A stretch of 34,253 bases of DNA from LMUY01 sp964246185 (GCA_964246185.1 CAXTPP010000024.1:1-34253); one strand, 5' to 3'. Shown: positions 10,604 to 18,888, counted from the first letter of the stretch. Made by a program: numbers and translations. The notes: generated by a model from the sequence alone, not told the origin.

Positions 10604-11704
10604 TTATAGATATTGCCGTACCGAAAGGTTCGCCTGCTTCGATCGCTCGTTGGCCGTGCCCGCCAACAAGCCCCCATAGGCCGCGAACATCGTCTCCTGG
10701 TCGTAATCCGCCTCGGCCTTGCGCCGGTTAGCTTGTCCGACCTGGCCACGCAACGCCGGGTTCGCGAGCAGGGCGGACAGGCCCGCGGCCAACGCAGCAT
10801 CATCTTGCGCCACGACGAAGCGATCATTCTCAGCTGCCAACATTGTTCGAACGTCACCCACGTCAGTTGCCACCACCGGCAGTCCAGTCGCCATCGCTTC
10901 CAGGATCGAAAGCGGCATCTGCTCGGTGTCGGAAGATAGGGCGAAAATGTCGAACGAATGGTAAATGTGCCGGGGGTCTTTTGCATGGCCAATGAACTGC
11001 ACCCGCTCGCCTAGCCCGAGCCGCGCGGCAAGCCCCTCCAAGGCAGCACGCTCAGCGCCGTCGCCCACGACAACCAGTCGTCCGGCCCCGCCCGCAAGCT
11101 GGAAGGCGCGAAGCAGCCGCGCCACGTTCTTCTCCGGGCGCAAAGCCGCTACGATACCGATAGTGGGGACGGGTTTCGCCTCGCGGCTCGGGACAGGTGC
11201 GAACCGGACCAGATCGACGCCATTCGGGATATATCGCAGCCGCACCGGGTTAAGCTTCCACTGCATGGCAGCGATGCCAAGCAGCGTGCGCGAAGGCAGC
11301 ACCACGGTGCTGCGCCGGAGCGCCGCGCGGCGCGCCCAGCAACGGCGGCGAAGCTGGGCGGAGCGCTCCTCCGGGCCGAACCCGTCCTCTGTATGGATGT
11401 GGCGAACGAGGGGCAGCAGGTTGGCGAACGCCCACTCGATGGACCCCCAGTTGCTGGTCACCAGCACGTCCGGCCGCTCTGCCCGCAACAGCTCGCGTAT
11501 TCGCCGCACATTGCCGAGCGGGTCCGCCTTGATCGTGACGACGGCGGGAAACGTCGCGGCGACATCCGGGGCCAGCCGGGTCCGGCACTCGGTGTTGCCG
11601 TCAAGCGCCACGATGGCGTGACGCCATCGGCTGCCGAAGTGGTTGGCCAGCGCTGCGAAGCGGGCTTGGGCCCCGCCGACCGCGAACGTCGGGAACACGT
11701 GCAT
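10604..11704 (-). CDS. Glycosyltransferase family 4 (GT-B fold), copy 1
   Basis: A 366-residue retaining GT-B glycosyltransferase. The N-terminal acceptor domain opens with MHVFPTFAVGGAQARFAAL, the linker carries YIPNGVDLVRF, and the C-terminal donor domain has GIVAALRPEKNVARLLRAF and the nucleotide-binding ILEAMATGLPVVATDVGDVR. I chose the ATG at 11704 because the protein then begins at the first strand of the fold; a longer reading to 11917 is arginine-rich and would run across the divergent neighbour. It is divergent from the second GT4 gene and lies upstream of, and co-directional with, the EpsB operon but 189 bases away. The last ~20 codons enter AT-rich sequence. Donor and acceptor are unknown. 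Confidence 0.88.
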   Translation of the reverse strand: MHVFPTFAVGGAQARFAALANHFGSRWRHAIVALDGNTECRTRLAPDVAATFPAVVTIKADPLGNVRRIRELLRAERPDVLVTSNWGSIEWAFANLLPLVRHIHTEDGFGPEERSAQLRRRCWARRAALRRSTVVLPSRTLLGIAAMQWKLNPVRLRYIPNGVDLVRFAPVPSREAKPVPTIGIVAALRPEKNVARLLRAFQLAGGAGRLVVVGDGAERAALEGLAARLGLGERVQFIGHAKDPRHIYHSFDIFALSSDTEQMPLSILEAMATGLPVVATDVGDVRTMLAAENDRFVVAQDDAALAAGLSALLANPALRGQVGQANRRKAEADYDQETMFAAYGGLLAGTANERSKQANLSVRQYL

Positions 11705-11775
11705 CAGCAGCGGCGGCTGGCCTGTGGTCAACGGCGCGTCCTTCGCATGGCGGGGATTGGGTGGTGTGCGTTTAC

Positions 11776-11810
11776 CTGTTCCGTGTGAAAGCTCAACCAC
11801 ACTGGAACAG
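11776..11810. promoter_or_regulatory. Inverted repeat between divergent GT4 genes (operator candidate)
   Basis: Left arm CTGTTCCGTGTG (11776-11787) and right arm CACACTGGAACAG (11798-11810) are complementary apart from one bulged base, with a 10-base spacer. It sits in the 116-base gap between the two divergent glycosyltransferase start codons, ending 10 bases before the rightward ATG. Position and dyad symmetry suggest a regulator site shared by both genes; a leader hairpin is the alternative. No known operator matches from memory. Confidence 0.4.
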
Positions 11811-11820
11811 GCTGCCCGGC

Positions 11821-12999
11821 ATGCTGCGCGTCCTGACGCTTTCGACGATCTACCCGAGCGCGGCCGAGCCCACCCTCGGCGTGTTCGTGGAAAACCAAAC
11901 GCTTCGGCTGGCAGCACGGCCGGACGTGGATCTGCAGGTGGTCAGCCCGCTTCCCCGCCCCATATTCCCGCTCGGCCTGCTGGCGCGCTATCGGCCGCGG
12001 CTGGCCCTGCCACGGCAGGAGTGGCAAGGCGTGCAGGTCGCACGGCCCCGGTTCGACATGGTTCCCGGGCTGGGCGGCGCGCTCAACCCGGCCGCCATCG
12101 TGCGCACGGTCCGGCCCGTGCTGGCGCGGTTGCGCAAGGCCGGGTTCGGTTTCGACGTGATCGATGCCGAGTTCTTCTATCCGGACGGGCCAGCGGCCGT
12201 GCGCCTCGGCGCCGAGTTCGGCGTCCCGGTCTCGATCAAGGCGCGCGGGGCGGACATCCATTACTGGGGTGGGCGAGCGGCCTGCCGCCGGATGATCTTG
12301 GACGCGGCCAGGCGCGCCGGCGGCTTGCTGGCGGTCGCCGGGTCGATGAAACGGGACATGGCGGCGCTCGGCATGGACCCGGCGAAGATCACGGTCCATC
12401 ACACTGGCGTGGACCTGGAGCGTTTCCGGCCTTTAGACCGCGTAGCGGCCAAGGCTGCGCTCGGCGTCTCCGGCCCTTTGGTCGTCAGCCTGGGCGCGCT
12501 GATCCCGCGCAAGGGCCACGGCATCGTCATCGAGGCCATGAAGGCGTTGCCGGGCGTGACGCTATTGGTTGTCGGGGCGGGACCGGAACGCGCCGGGCTG
12601 GAGCAGGCGGTTGCCGCCGCAGGGCTGGGCGACCGCGTGCGGCTGATGGGCAGCCTGCCTCATGCGGCGCTGCCTGCCATCTTGGGCGCTGCCGACGCGA
12701 TGGCCCTGGCATCGGCCAGCGAGGGACTGGCCAACGCGTGGGTGGAAGCGATGGCGTGCGGCACCCCCGTGGTCACCATGGCAGTGGACGGCGCGGCGGA
12801 AGCGATCGACCCGGCCGTGTCCGGCCGGCTGCTCACGGAACGGACACCGCAGGCCTTCGCCGGGGCAATCCGCTCCTTGCTGGCCGAAGCGCCGGCGCAA
12901 TCCGACGTCCGCGCATCTGCCGAACGGTTCACCTGGGAACGCAACACGCAGACGCTGTTCGAGCACCTGAGCGCCATTGTCGCGGCCCGGCTCCGTTAG
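11821..12999 (+). CDS. Glycosyltransferase family 4 (GT-B fold), copy 2
   Basis: A 392-residue GT-B enzyme. It opens with MLRVLTLSTIYPS and the family-typical phrase GVFVENQTLRLAA. Further blocks are SIKARGADIHYW, HHTGVDLERFRPL, VVSLGALIPRKGHGIVIEAM and the donor-site EAMACGTPVVTMAVDGAAE. The ATG at 11821 puts the first strand at the N-terminus; an upstream ATG at 11761 would add 20 residues and cross the inverted repeat. It probably adds a sugar to the same polysaccharide as its neighbours. It is transcribed alone to the right and is followed by repeat copy B. Confidence 0.88.
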   Translation: MLRVLTLSTIYPSAAEPTLGVFVENQTLRLAARPDVDLQVVSPLPRPIFPLGLLARYRPRLALPRQEWQGVQVARPRFDMVPGLGGALNPAAIVRTVRPVLARLRKAGFGFDVIDAEFFYPDGPAAVRLGAEFGVPVSIKARGADIHYWGGRAACRRMILDAARRAGGLLAVAGSMKRDMAALGMDPAKITVHHTGVDLERFRPLDRVAAKAALGVSGPLVVSLGALIPRKGHGIVIEAMKALPGVTLLVVGAGPERAGLEQAVAAAGLGDRVRLMGSLPHAALPAILGAADAMALASASEGLANAWVEAMACGTPVVTMAVDGAAEAIDPAVSGRLLTERTPQAFAGAIRSLLAEAPAQSDVRASAERFTWERNTQTLFEHLSAIVAARLR

Positions 13000-13019
13000 A
13001 TGGCCAGGCGCGCGTGGCC

Positions 13020-13238
13020 CTGTTGGAAAGCCAGAATGGGCTCCCCCTGCGTGGCCATTCCAATTGCCCGAAGGAGGCAACCGGAACCTTGAGGCCACTC
13101 CGCCTAGACCCGCCAAAGGCCGGAGGCCTTTGGAAACCGTTTTATGTAAATGGATTCCAAAGGCTCTGCCTTTGGTGGAGTCCAGAGGCAAAGCCTTTGG
13201 CCTTGCTTGACGGTCACCCGCAAGGGCCGCTGGTATGA
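13020..13238 (+). repeat. Dispersed multi-hairpin repeat, copy B, with internal insert
   Basis: Second copy of the hairpin repeat, same orientation as copy A. It keeps CCAAAGGCC/GGCCTTTGG, CAAAGGC/GCCTTTG and CCAGAGGC followed by an imperfect partner, and the closing tail with ACGGTCACC and AAGGGCC. Unlike the other copies, its first hairpin is split: GGGCTCC at 13038-13044 is separated from GCCTAGACCCGCC (13102 onward) by 57 extra bases. It fills most of the 318-base gap between the GT4 gene and prpE; the remaining ~80 bases show only the prpE ribosome binding site. Confidence 0.85.
13045..13101. mobile_element. 57-bp palindromic insert within repeat copy B
   Basis: Comparison with copies A, C and D shows these bases are absent from the other repeats. 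The insert folds on itself: GTGGCC (13051-13056) pairs with GGCCAC (13093-13098), and inside it TTCC with GGAA and TTGCC with GGCAA, around the loop CGAAGGA. It therefore resembles a very small non-coding palindromic element that landed in the repeat. No transposase or clear target duplication is visible, apart from CTCC-like bases on both sides. Confidence 0.5.
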
Positions 13239-13317
13239 GCAACGCGCGCTTTTGGCATGAATTCAAGTAGCAAGCGGCTAGAATGCGCCAGCAGGCGATG
13301 CCCAGGGAGGGAAAGCT

Positions 13318-15219
13318 GTGCAGCCCGACTCAAATTACAGCGTGGAATACGCCGCCTGGATGGCCGATCCGGCGACGGCCTGGATGACGGCCGCCCGTGG
13401 GATCGACTGGGTCCGTCAGCCGGATCGGGCCTTCGACCCGGACTCCGGGCCATTCGGCCGCTGGTTCCCCGGCGGCGAACTCAACACCAGCCATAACTGC
13501 CTCGACCGTCACGTCCTCGCCGGGCATGGCGACCGGACGGCGTTGATCTGGGACAGCGCTATGGAAGGCCGGGTCGAGCGGTTCAGCTACGCTGCCCTGC
13601 TGGACCGCGTGGCCAAGGTCGCGGGGGCGCTCGCGGCCCTGGGTGTCGGCAAGGGGGACCGGGTGGTCATCTACATGCCCATGGTCCCCGAGGCGGCCAT
13701 CGCCATGCTGGCCTGCGCGCGGCTGGGCGCCGTCCACTCGGTGGTGTTCGGCGGGTTCGCAGCGCCCGAGCTGGCCAAGCGTATCACGGACGCGCAGCCC
13801 GCCGCGGTGATTTGCGCGTCCTGCGGATTGGAGCCGGGCCGCGTCGTCGCCTACAAACCGTTGCTGGACGCTGCGCTGGCGCTCAGTCCGCACCGGCCCC
13901 GGGCTTGCCTGGTGCTGCAGCGCCCGGCGCTGCGGGCGGCGATGACGCCGGGCCGGGACTACGACTTCGCCGCCGCCGAGGCCGCCGCGGCGCCCCACCC
14001 CTGCGTGCCGGTGGCGGCCACCGACCCGCTCTATGTCCTTTACACCTCCGGCACCACGGGCAAGCCGAAGGGCCTGGTGCGGGACACGGGCGGCCATGCG
14101 GTGGCGCTGCACCACTCGGTCCACATGATCTATGGGCTGCGGCTGGGCGACGTGTTCTGGACCGCCTCGGACGTCGGCTGGGTCGTGGGGCACAGCTACA
14201 TCGTGTACGCGCCCCTGCTCGCCGGCTGCACCACAGTCATGTACGAGGGCAAGCCGGTCGGCACGCCGGATGCCGGGGCGTTCTGGCGGGTGTGCGCCGA
14301 GCACGGCGTGAACGTGCTGTTCACCGCGCCCACCGCGCTGCGGGCCATCAAGCAGCAGGACCCGGCGGGCGCCATGCTCGCCGCTCACGACCTGTCCCGG
14401 CTGCAGGCGCTCTATCTCGCGGGCGAACGGTGCGACCCGGCGACGGCGGTCTGGATCGCGGACCTGCTCGGCAAGCCGGTGGTGGACCACTGGTGGCAGA
14501 CCGAGACGGGCTGGCCGATCACCGCCGGGTTCCGCGGCTACGGGCTGTTCCCCGTCAAGCCCGGCTCCGGCGGACGCCCCTGCCCCGGCTACGACGTGCA
14601 GGCGCTGGACGAAGCCGGCACGGTGCTGCCGCCAGGCACGGTGGGGGCGCTCGCCATCCGGCTGCCGCTGCCGCCGGGCTGCTCCCCCACGCTGTGGAAC
14701 GACGACGACGGGTATCGCCGCGCCTACCTGGACGAACTGCCTGGCTGGTACTGCACGGGAGACGCCGGGATGCGCGACGCGGACGGCGACGTTTGGGTGA
14801 TGGGCCGCACGGACGACATCATCAACGTGGCCGGCCACCGCCTGTCCACGGGCGCCATGGAAGAAGTGCTGGCCGCCCACCCGGACGTGGCGGAGTGCGC
14901 GGTGATCGGTGCGGCGGACGCGCTGAAAGGCCAGTCCCCGGTCGGCCTGGTGGTGCTGAAGGCGGGGGTGGACCGGCCCGAGGGCATCATCGCGGCCGAG
15001 CTGGTGGCCATGGTGCGGGAGCGGATCGGCCCGGTGGCCGCGTTCAAGGAGGCGCGGGTGGTGCAACGCCTGCCCAAGACCCGCTCCGGAAAAATCCTGC
15101 GGGCCACCCTGCGCCGCCTGGCCGATGGGGAAGAGCCGGTCCCGCCGCCGACCATCGACGACCCTGCCATCCTGGGGGAGATCGCGGCCGTGCTGGACAG
15201 AGGGCGCGGGCCTCGATAG
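13318..15219 (+). CDS. prpE: Propionyl-CoA synthetase PrpE (acyl-CoA synthetase family)
   Basis: A 633-residue AMP-forming acyl-CoA ligase. The N-terminal region contains WFPGGELNTSHNCLDRHV, closely resembling PrpE. The ATP-binding P-loop YTSGTTGKPKG lies near residues 243-253, the acetyl/propionyl signature VDHWWQTETGWPI near 393, YCTGDAG near 478, and the C-terminal KTRSGKILR places the adenylation lysine at residue 592. It converts propionate (or acetate) to the CoA ester via an acyl-adenylate in the cytoplasm. The start is GTG at 13318, preceded by GGGAGG at good spacing. It is followed by a fabG-like gene, so a role in propionate or short-chain acid handling is likely, but there are no methylcitrate-cycle genes nearby. 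Confidence 0.92.
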   Translation: MQPDSNYSVEYAAWMADPATAWMTAARGIDWVRQPDRAFDPDSGPFGRWFPGGELNTSHNCLDRHVLAGHGDRTALIWDSAMEGRVERFSYAALLDRVAKVAGALAALGVGKGDRVVIYMPMVPEAAIAMLACARLGAVHSVVFGGFAAPELAKRITDAQPAAVICASCGLEPGRVVAYKPLLDAALALSPHRPRACLVLQRPALRAAMTPGRDYDFAAAEAAAAPHPCVPVAATDPLYVLYTSGTTGKPKGLVRDTGGHAVALHHSVHMIYGLRLGDVFWTASDVGWVVGHSYIVYAPLLAGCTTVMYEGKPVGTPDAGAFWRVCAEHGVNVLFTAPTALRAIKQQDPAGAMLAAHDLSRLQALYLAGERCDPATAVWIADLLGKPVVDHWWQTETGWPITAGFRGYGLFPVKPGSGGRPCPGYDVQALDEAGTVLPPGTVGALAIRLPLPPGCSPTLWNDDDGYRRAYLDELPGWYCTGDAGMRDADGDVWVMGRTDDIINVAGHRLSTGAMEEVLAAHPDVAECAVIGAADALKGQSPVGLVVLKAGVDRPEGIIAAELVAMVRERIGPVAAFKEARVVQRLPKTRSGKILRATLRRLADGEEPVPPPTIDDPAILGEIAAVLDRGRGPR

Positions 15220-15220
15220 C

Positions 15221-15260
15221 CACCCTCACCCCGGCCCTCTCCCGCCAGCGGCAGAGGGAG
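15221..15260. repeat. REP-like hairpin between prpE and fabG
   Basis: The stretch begins CACCCTCACCCCGGCCCTCT, a form familiar from REP-type intergenic repeats in many proteobacteria. It contains an 11-bp stem with one mismatch, CCCTCTCCCGC (15235-15245) against GCGGCAGAGGG (15248-15258), around a two-base loop. There is no T-run, so it is more likely a transcript-stabilising or processing hairpin than a classical terminator. The fabG ribosome binding site GGAGG (15266-15270) follows closely. Confidence 0.65.
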
Positions 15261-15275
15261 CAGCAGGAGGCACGC

Positions 15276-16013
15276 ATGTTTCGACTGGACGGCAAGACCG
15301 CGCTGATCACCGGCGCATCCGGCGGCATCGGCGCCGCCATCGCGCGCACGCTGCATGGTCAGGGCGCGCGGGTGGCGCTGTCCGGCACGCGCACCGAGAC
15401 GCTGGACGCCTTGGCGGCGGAACTGGGCAAAGGCGCGCACGCCTGCCCGGCCGACCTGCGGGACCCGGCGGCGGCAGACTCGCTGGTCTCGGCGGCGGAG
15501 CAAGCGGCCGGGCCGCTGGACATCCTGGTGAACAACGCCGGGCTCACCCGGGACATGCTGGCGCTGCGCATGAAGGACGAGGACTGGCAGGCGGTGCTGG
15601 ACGTGGACCTGACGGCGCCGTTCCGCCTGGCCCGCGCCGCCATGCGGGGCATGTTGCGCCGCCGGGCCGGGCGGATCATCGGCATCGCCAGCATCGTCGG
15701 CAGCACGGGCAACCCGGGCCAGGCCAATTACGCGGCGGCCAAGGCGGGGCTGGTGGGCATGACCAAGGCGATGGCGCAGGAGGTCGGCGCGCGCGGCATC
15801 ACCGTCAACATCGTGGCGCCGGGCTTCATCCAGACGGCGATGACGGAGGCGCTGACGGAGGACCAACGCAAGCGCCTGCACGACGCCATCCCGCTCGGCC
15901 GCATGGGGCAGCCGGCGGACGTGGCGGCGGCGGTGGCCTACCTAGCGTCCGACGAGGCAGCGTGGGTCACAGGGGCGACGCTCCATGTCAATGGCGGGAT
16001 GGCCATGCTCTGA
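15276..16013 (+). CDS. fabG: 3-oxoacyl-ACP reductase-type SDR (FabG-like)
   Basis: A 245-residue classical short-chain dehydrogenase. Cofactor motif TGASGGIG (12-19), NNAG (86-89), and catalytic S139, Y152 and K156 (YAAAK) are all present, and the C-terminal LHVNGGMAML matches FabG. It reduces 3-oxoacyl-ACP or 3-oxoacyl-CoA with NADPH, so it could serve fatty acid synthesis or polyhydroxyalkanoate formation; with prpE upstream, the CoA substrate is possible. The ATG at 15276 has GGAGG five bases upstream. It is 56 bases from prpE and probably co-transcribed through the REP-like hairpin. Its last 76 bases overlap the convergent TPR gene. Confidence 0.88.
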   Translation: MFRLDGKTALITGASGGIGAAIARTLHGQGARVALSGTRTETLDALAAELGKGAHACPADLRDPAAADSLVSAAEQAAGPLDILVNNAGLTRDMLALRMKDEDWQAVLDVDLTAPFRLARAAMRGMLRRRAGRIIGIASIVGSTGNPGQANYAAAKAGLVGMTKAMAQEVGARGITVNIVAPGFIQTAMTEALTEDQRKRLHDAIPLGRMGQPADVAAAVAYLASDEAAWVTGATLHVNGGMAML

Positions 16014-17542
16014 GACGAGCCGACGACCTGCGCCAAGACAGCAGCCACCCGGGCCGCGACACCATCCCAATCGCCCGGGAATCCCTGCCGGAACAGGCGC
16101 GCGCTGGCATACCAGGGCGAGTCCTCGCGCGCGAGCAGCCATCGCCAGTCCGGAGCGTGGGGCAGCATCACCCAGGTCGGGATGCCGAGCGCCCCAGCCA
16201 GGTGGGCCACGGCGGTATCAACCGAGATCACCAGGTCCAGGACGCTCACCAAGGCCGCGGTCTCGCCCCAATCGGTCAATTGCGCCGACTGGTCCGCAAC
16301 GCCGGGCAAGCGGGCAGCCTCCTGCGCACGCGAGCCGGCCTGCAAGCTGATGATGGCGCCTCCCGCCGCGGCGATGGGCGCCAGCGCATCCACCGGCATG
16401 GACCGGCGGCGATCATTTGAGTGCAGCTTGTTGCCAGCCCAGACCAGGCCGACGCGCAACCCTGCCGGCAGCAGCCGGTCCCAGTGCGCGGCGCGGATGG
16501 GATCGGGCGAGAGATACCCGGCGCGGTAAGGCACGTTCGCCAGAGTGGTGCCGAACAGGCGCGGCAGGCTCATCTGATCGACCCAGCAATCATGCGCTGG
16601 CGGATCGCCCCGGCTGCTGACGGCAGCGACGCCCGCCACGCCCTTGAGCAGCGGCGCCAGCGAGTCCGCGCATTGCAGCACCACCCGGGCGCCGCGCCGG
16701 GCCAGCAGCGGCAAATAGCGGGCGAACTGGATGGTGTCGCCCAAGCCTTGCTCTGCCAGCACGAGTATGGTTTGACCGTCGAGCGGTTCCCCCAGCCATT
16801 GCGGGCCTGGCAAGCTGGGGAAGCAGCTTGGAAAGCGGCGCTTGCGCCACTCGTATCTCTCCCAGCCTGCCGCCATGTCTCCCCCGAGCAGCAGGGCGAC
16901 CCCATGGTTCCATTGCGCGACAGCGCAATCCGGGTCCAGCGCGATGGCCGCCTCGCTGGCCGCCGCCGCCTCTGCCAGCCGACCCTGGCTCGTGAGCAGG
17001 TGGCTGAGGCTGACGTGCGCTGCCAGCAGCGTGGGCAGTTGCGCGATGGCGCGGCGGATATGGCTCTCGGCGGCTTCAGGCTCGTCCAGCTCGGCATGGG
17101 CGTTGCCGAGGTTAAGGTGTGCCTCGGCATCGCCGGGATTGGCCCGGATGGCGTGGCTGAAGGCCGTGATGGCCTCCAACGGACGTCCGAGCGCGCTTAA
17201 CGCCGTGCCGCGCAGGAGTTGGGCCGCAACCAAGTCCTTGTCGGACTCGAACGGGTCCAGCGTCGCCAGGGCCTCGGTGGCCCGCCCGGCCGCGAGCAGG
17301 GCGCGGGCCAGCATCAGCCGGGTATCCCGGTGCGCTGGGCGTCCCGCGAGCGCCCGGGCCAGATGGTGCGCCGCTTGCGCTTCCTGCCCTTCGGCGAGCG
17401 CGCACTGGCCCAGGAGGAACAGGGCGTGCGCGTTGTCCGGCTCCACCGCGAGAACGCCGTGCAGCAACCGCTCCGCTTCCGCAGGGCGGCCGACGCGGGC
17501 GCAGGTGATGGCGAGGAGCAGGTCTTCGATGACATCTGACAT
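15938..17542 (-). CDS. TPR protein with GT9-like C-terminal domain
   Basis: A 534-residue protein in two parts. Residues about 1-240 are tetratricopeptide repeats (for example HLNLGNAHAELDEPEAAESH). The rest resembles the glycosyltransferase family 9 / heptosyltransferase-like domain fused to TPRs in many alphaproteobacteria, with LAEQGLGDTIQFARYLPLLA, VGLVWAGNKLHSNDRRRSM and DLVISVDTAVAHLAGALGIP. Such proteins are thought to glycosylate proteins or surface glycans; the substrate here is unknown. The ATG at 17542 (MSDVIEDLL) begins directly at the first repeat; longer readings run into poly-G/C sequence beside the assembly gap. The last ~25 residues are encoded antisense to fabG and look like an accidental tail. 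Confidence 0.82.
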   Translation of the reverse strand: MSDVIEDLLLAITCARVGRPAEAERLLHGVLAVEPDNAHALFLLGQCALAEGQEAQAAHHLARALAGRPAHRDTRLMLARALLAAGRATEALATLDPFESDKDLVAAQLLRGTALSALGRPLEAITAFSHAIRANPGDAEAHLNLGNAHAELDEPEAAESHIRRAIAQLPTLLAAHVSLSHLLTSQGRLAEAAAASEAAIALDPDCAVAQWNHGVALLLGGDMAAGWERYEWRKRRFPSCFPSLPGPQWLGEPLDGQTILVLAEQGLGDTIQFARYLPLLARRGARVVLQCADSLAPLLKGVAGVAAVSSRGDPPAHDCWVDQMSLPRLFGTTLANVPYRAGYLSPDPIRAAHWDRLLPAGLRVGLVWAGNKLHSNDRRRSMPVDALAPIAAAGGAIISLQAGSRAQEAARLPGVADQSAQLTDWGETAALVSVLDLVISVDTAVAHLAGALGIPTWVMLPHAPDWRWLLAREDSPWYASARLFRQGFPGDWDGVAARVAAVLAQVVGSSQSMAIPPLTWSVAPVTHAASSDAR

Positions 17543-18488
17543 AACGCCACACTGCCGCCACAAGATTAAACAGCGGTGAAGGCAGCGATCATGGCGCCAG
17601 CCCCCGGCCGGGGGGGGGCGCCCCCCCCCCCCCCCCCCGCCCCCCCCCCCCCCCCCCAATATAAACCGGGCCAAAGCGCCGCGGTGACGGCCGCNNNNNN
17701 NNNNTAAACCCGGGGTTACGCCCGCTATCTGGGCCCCCCCCCCGGGCGGGGGGGGGGCGCCCGCACGCCCTGTTCTCGCCGGACGACCTCCGTCCAATTA
17801 TCCTCGGGCACATCGAGCGGCTTTGACGGCAGCGGCACCTTCGGCGGCCATGATCCTGGAGCCGGCTCCGCACGGTCAAGAAGCCACTCGCATGAACCTG
17901 GGACAGCGCAAGACCAGCCCGGCGCTCGCCTGCCGCCGCACGATCCAGGGAAGGCGACGGTTGTTGCAGGAGCATTTTGTTTCAGTGAGCAGCTTCACCA
18001 ATCAGGTGAGCCGACCTGATTCGGCTCTGCTCCGAGAATGTCCTGACCGGATCTGAGCAAGGTCGTACTGACGTATGAGTAAATTCCGAGGGTTACAGGT
18101 TCGAGCCCGCGCCTTCAATATAATTTTCCCCGACAGCATGGTTGCCGAAGCGGAAGCCAAGTCTAGGGAAAGAAGGTCAAGGACATCGTGGGCAATATCA
18201 TCTCGCGTCCATCACGTTTGCAGGGAAAGCTACGAGCGAAGTCAAATCCTCAGCAGAGCCGTTGGCCTTGCGCCGCAGTCTTGCGCGCACATCGTCTGAC
18301 AAAGCCTGTGCCGGAACAGACGGGCTTGCTGGGGATTCCATGAAGCTCGTCGAAGCAGCGTCTGCACCGTTTGCCGCGCGGATGACCTTTCCGGTCGCGC
18401 GCCCAGCAAGCCTTGCAGGTTAGGCCACCAACTCTGGGTCATGCTGCCACTTGAGTTTCTCTCCAATGCTGTATTGCGAGAGGCCACC
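17543..18488. other. Gene-poor region with assembly gap; no convincing gene
   Basis: No reliable gene is visible in these 946 bases. The left part (17590-17760) is runs of G and C around ten N bases. Right of the gap, a frame from 17761 reads PHALFSPDDLRPIILGHIER and L then stops at 17826; it looks like the tail of a real protein whose body is lost in the gap, but I cannot name it. The rest is less GC-rich than the flanking genes, and its short frames have no family features. It may be a decayed or acquired segment. Confidence 0.5.
17695..17704. other. Assembly gap (10 N) in poly-G/C sequence
   Basis: Ten N bases mark a scaffold or uncertain join. Long C-runs (about 17630-17657) and G/C-runs (about 17740-17758) on both sides are probably low-quality read ends. 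The order and distance of genes left and right of this point should not be taken as certain. Confidence 0.97.
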
Positions 18489-18719
18489 ATGTCGGAAATC
18501 ACCTTGAACACTGAAGTTGACCACAATGAGAAAATTTGCGAAAAGGCCTATCATCTATGGATCTCTGATGGCGGGCCGCACGTGCATAATACGCAATACT
18601 GGGAAAAAGCGCAGAAGATGGTCGAAATGAACAGACTTGTTGTTTTCCCAAGTATTCAAGTGTCAGCGGCCGCTATGAATGCAGCGTTTTCGCTCAACCG
18701 CCAACCTGCATCGATTTAG
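18489..18719 (+). CDS. Small DUF2934-like protein
   Basis: A 76-residue protein. Residues 15-50 (EKICEKAYHLWISDGG, then HVHNTQYWEKAQKMVE) match the pattern of DUF2934, a short helical domain of unknown function found in many soil and plant-associated alphaproteobacteria, usually written as I/R-x-x-A-Y-x-L-W...G-x-P...W-x-x-A-E. The remaining 25 residues are not recognisable. The ATG at 18489 has GAGAGG just upstream; a longer start at 18441 is possible but lacks that signal. Base composition is lower in G/C than neighbouring genes, and no partner gene adjoins it, which suggests acquired DNA. Confidence 0.65.
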   Translation: MSEITLNTEVDHNEKICEKAYHLWISDGGPHVHNTQYWEKAQKMVEMNRLVVFPSIQVSAAAMNAAFSLNRQPASI

Positions 18720-18888
18720 CCTGTATTAGCCTTTATTCTGAAACTTCCGGCTGAGCTTCTCGGAAATCATCCAGGAATTTGGCGACTACAAAACCCGGCT
18801 GTTTGGTGCATGCTGCACATTCACGCTCGCCCTCGTGGGACCGCTTGCCATGGCACGACGCTTCTGAAGGATCGCCGCCAAACAGGCG

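Noticed and set aside
13812..15275. Extended rightward frame running through prpE into fabG
   Set aside because: Only the part from 15276 encodes a recognisable protein (FabG). The upstream part is an out-of-frame reading of prpE.
18088..18120. tRNA-like 3' end (ACAGGTTCGAGCCC) in the gene-poor region
   Set aside because: The loop TTCGAGC fits a T-arm, but only two of the five stem pairs form (ACAGG against CCGCG), no acceptor or anticodon arm is found upstream, and CCA is absent. At most a degraded remnant.
18242..18526. Small leftward open frame in the AT-richer segment
   Set aside because: No ribosome binding site and no recognisable motif; it overlaps the better supported DUF2934-like gene on the other strand.
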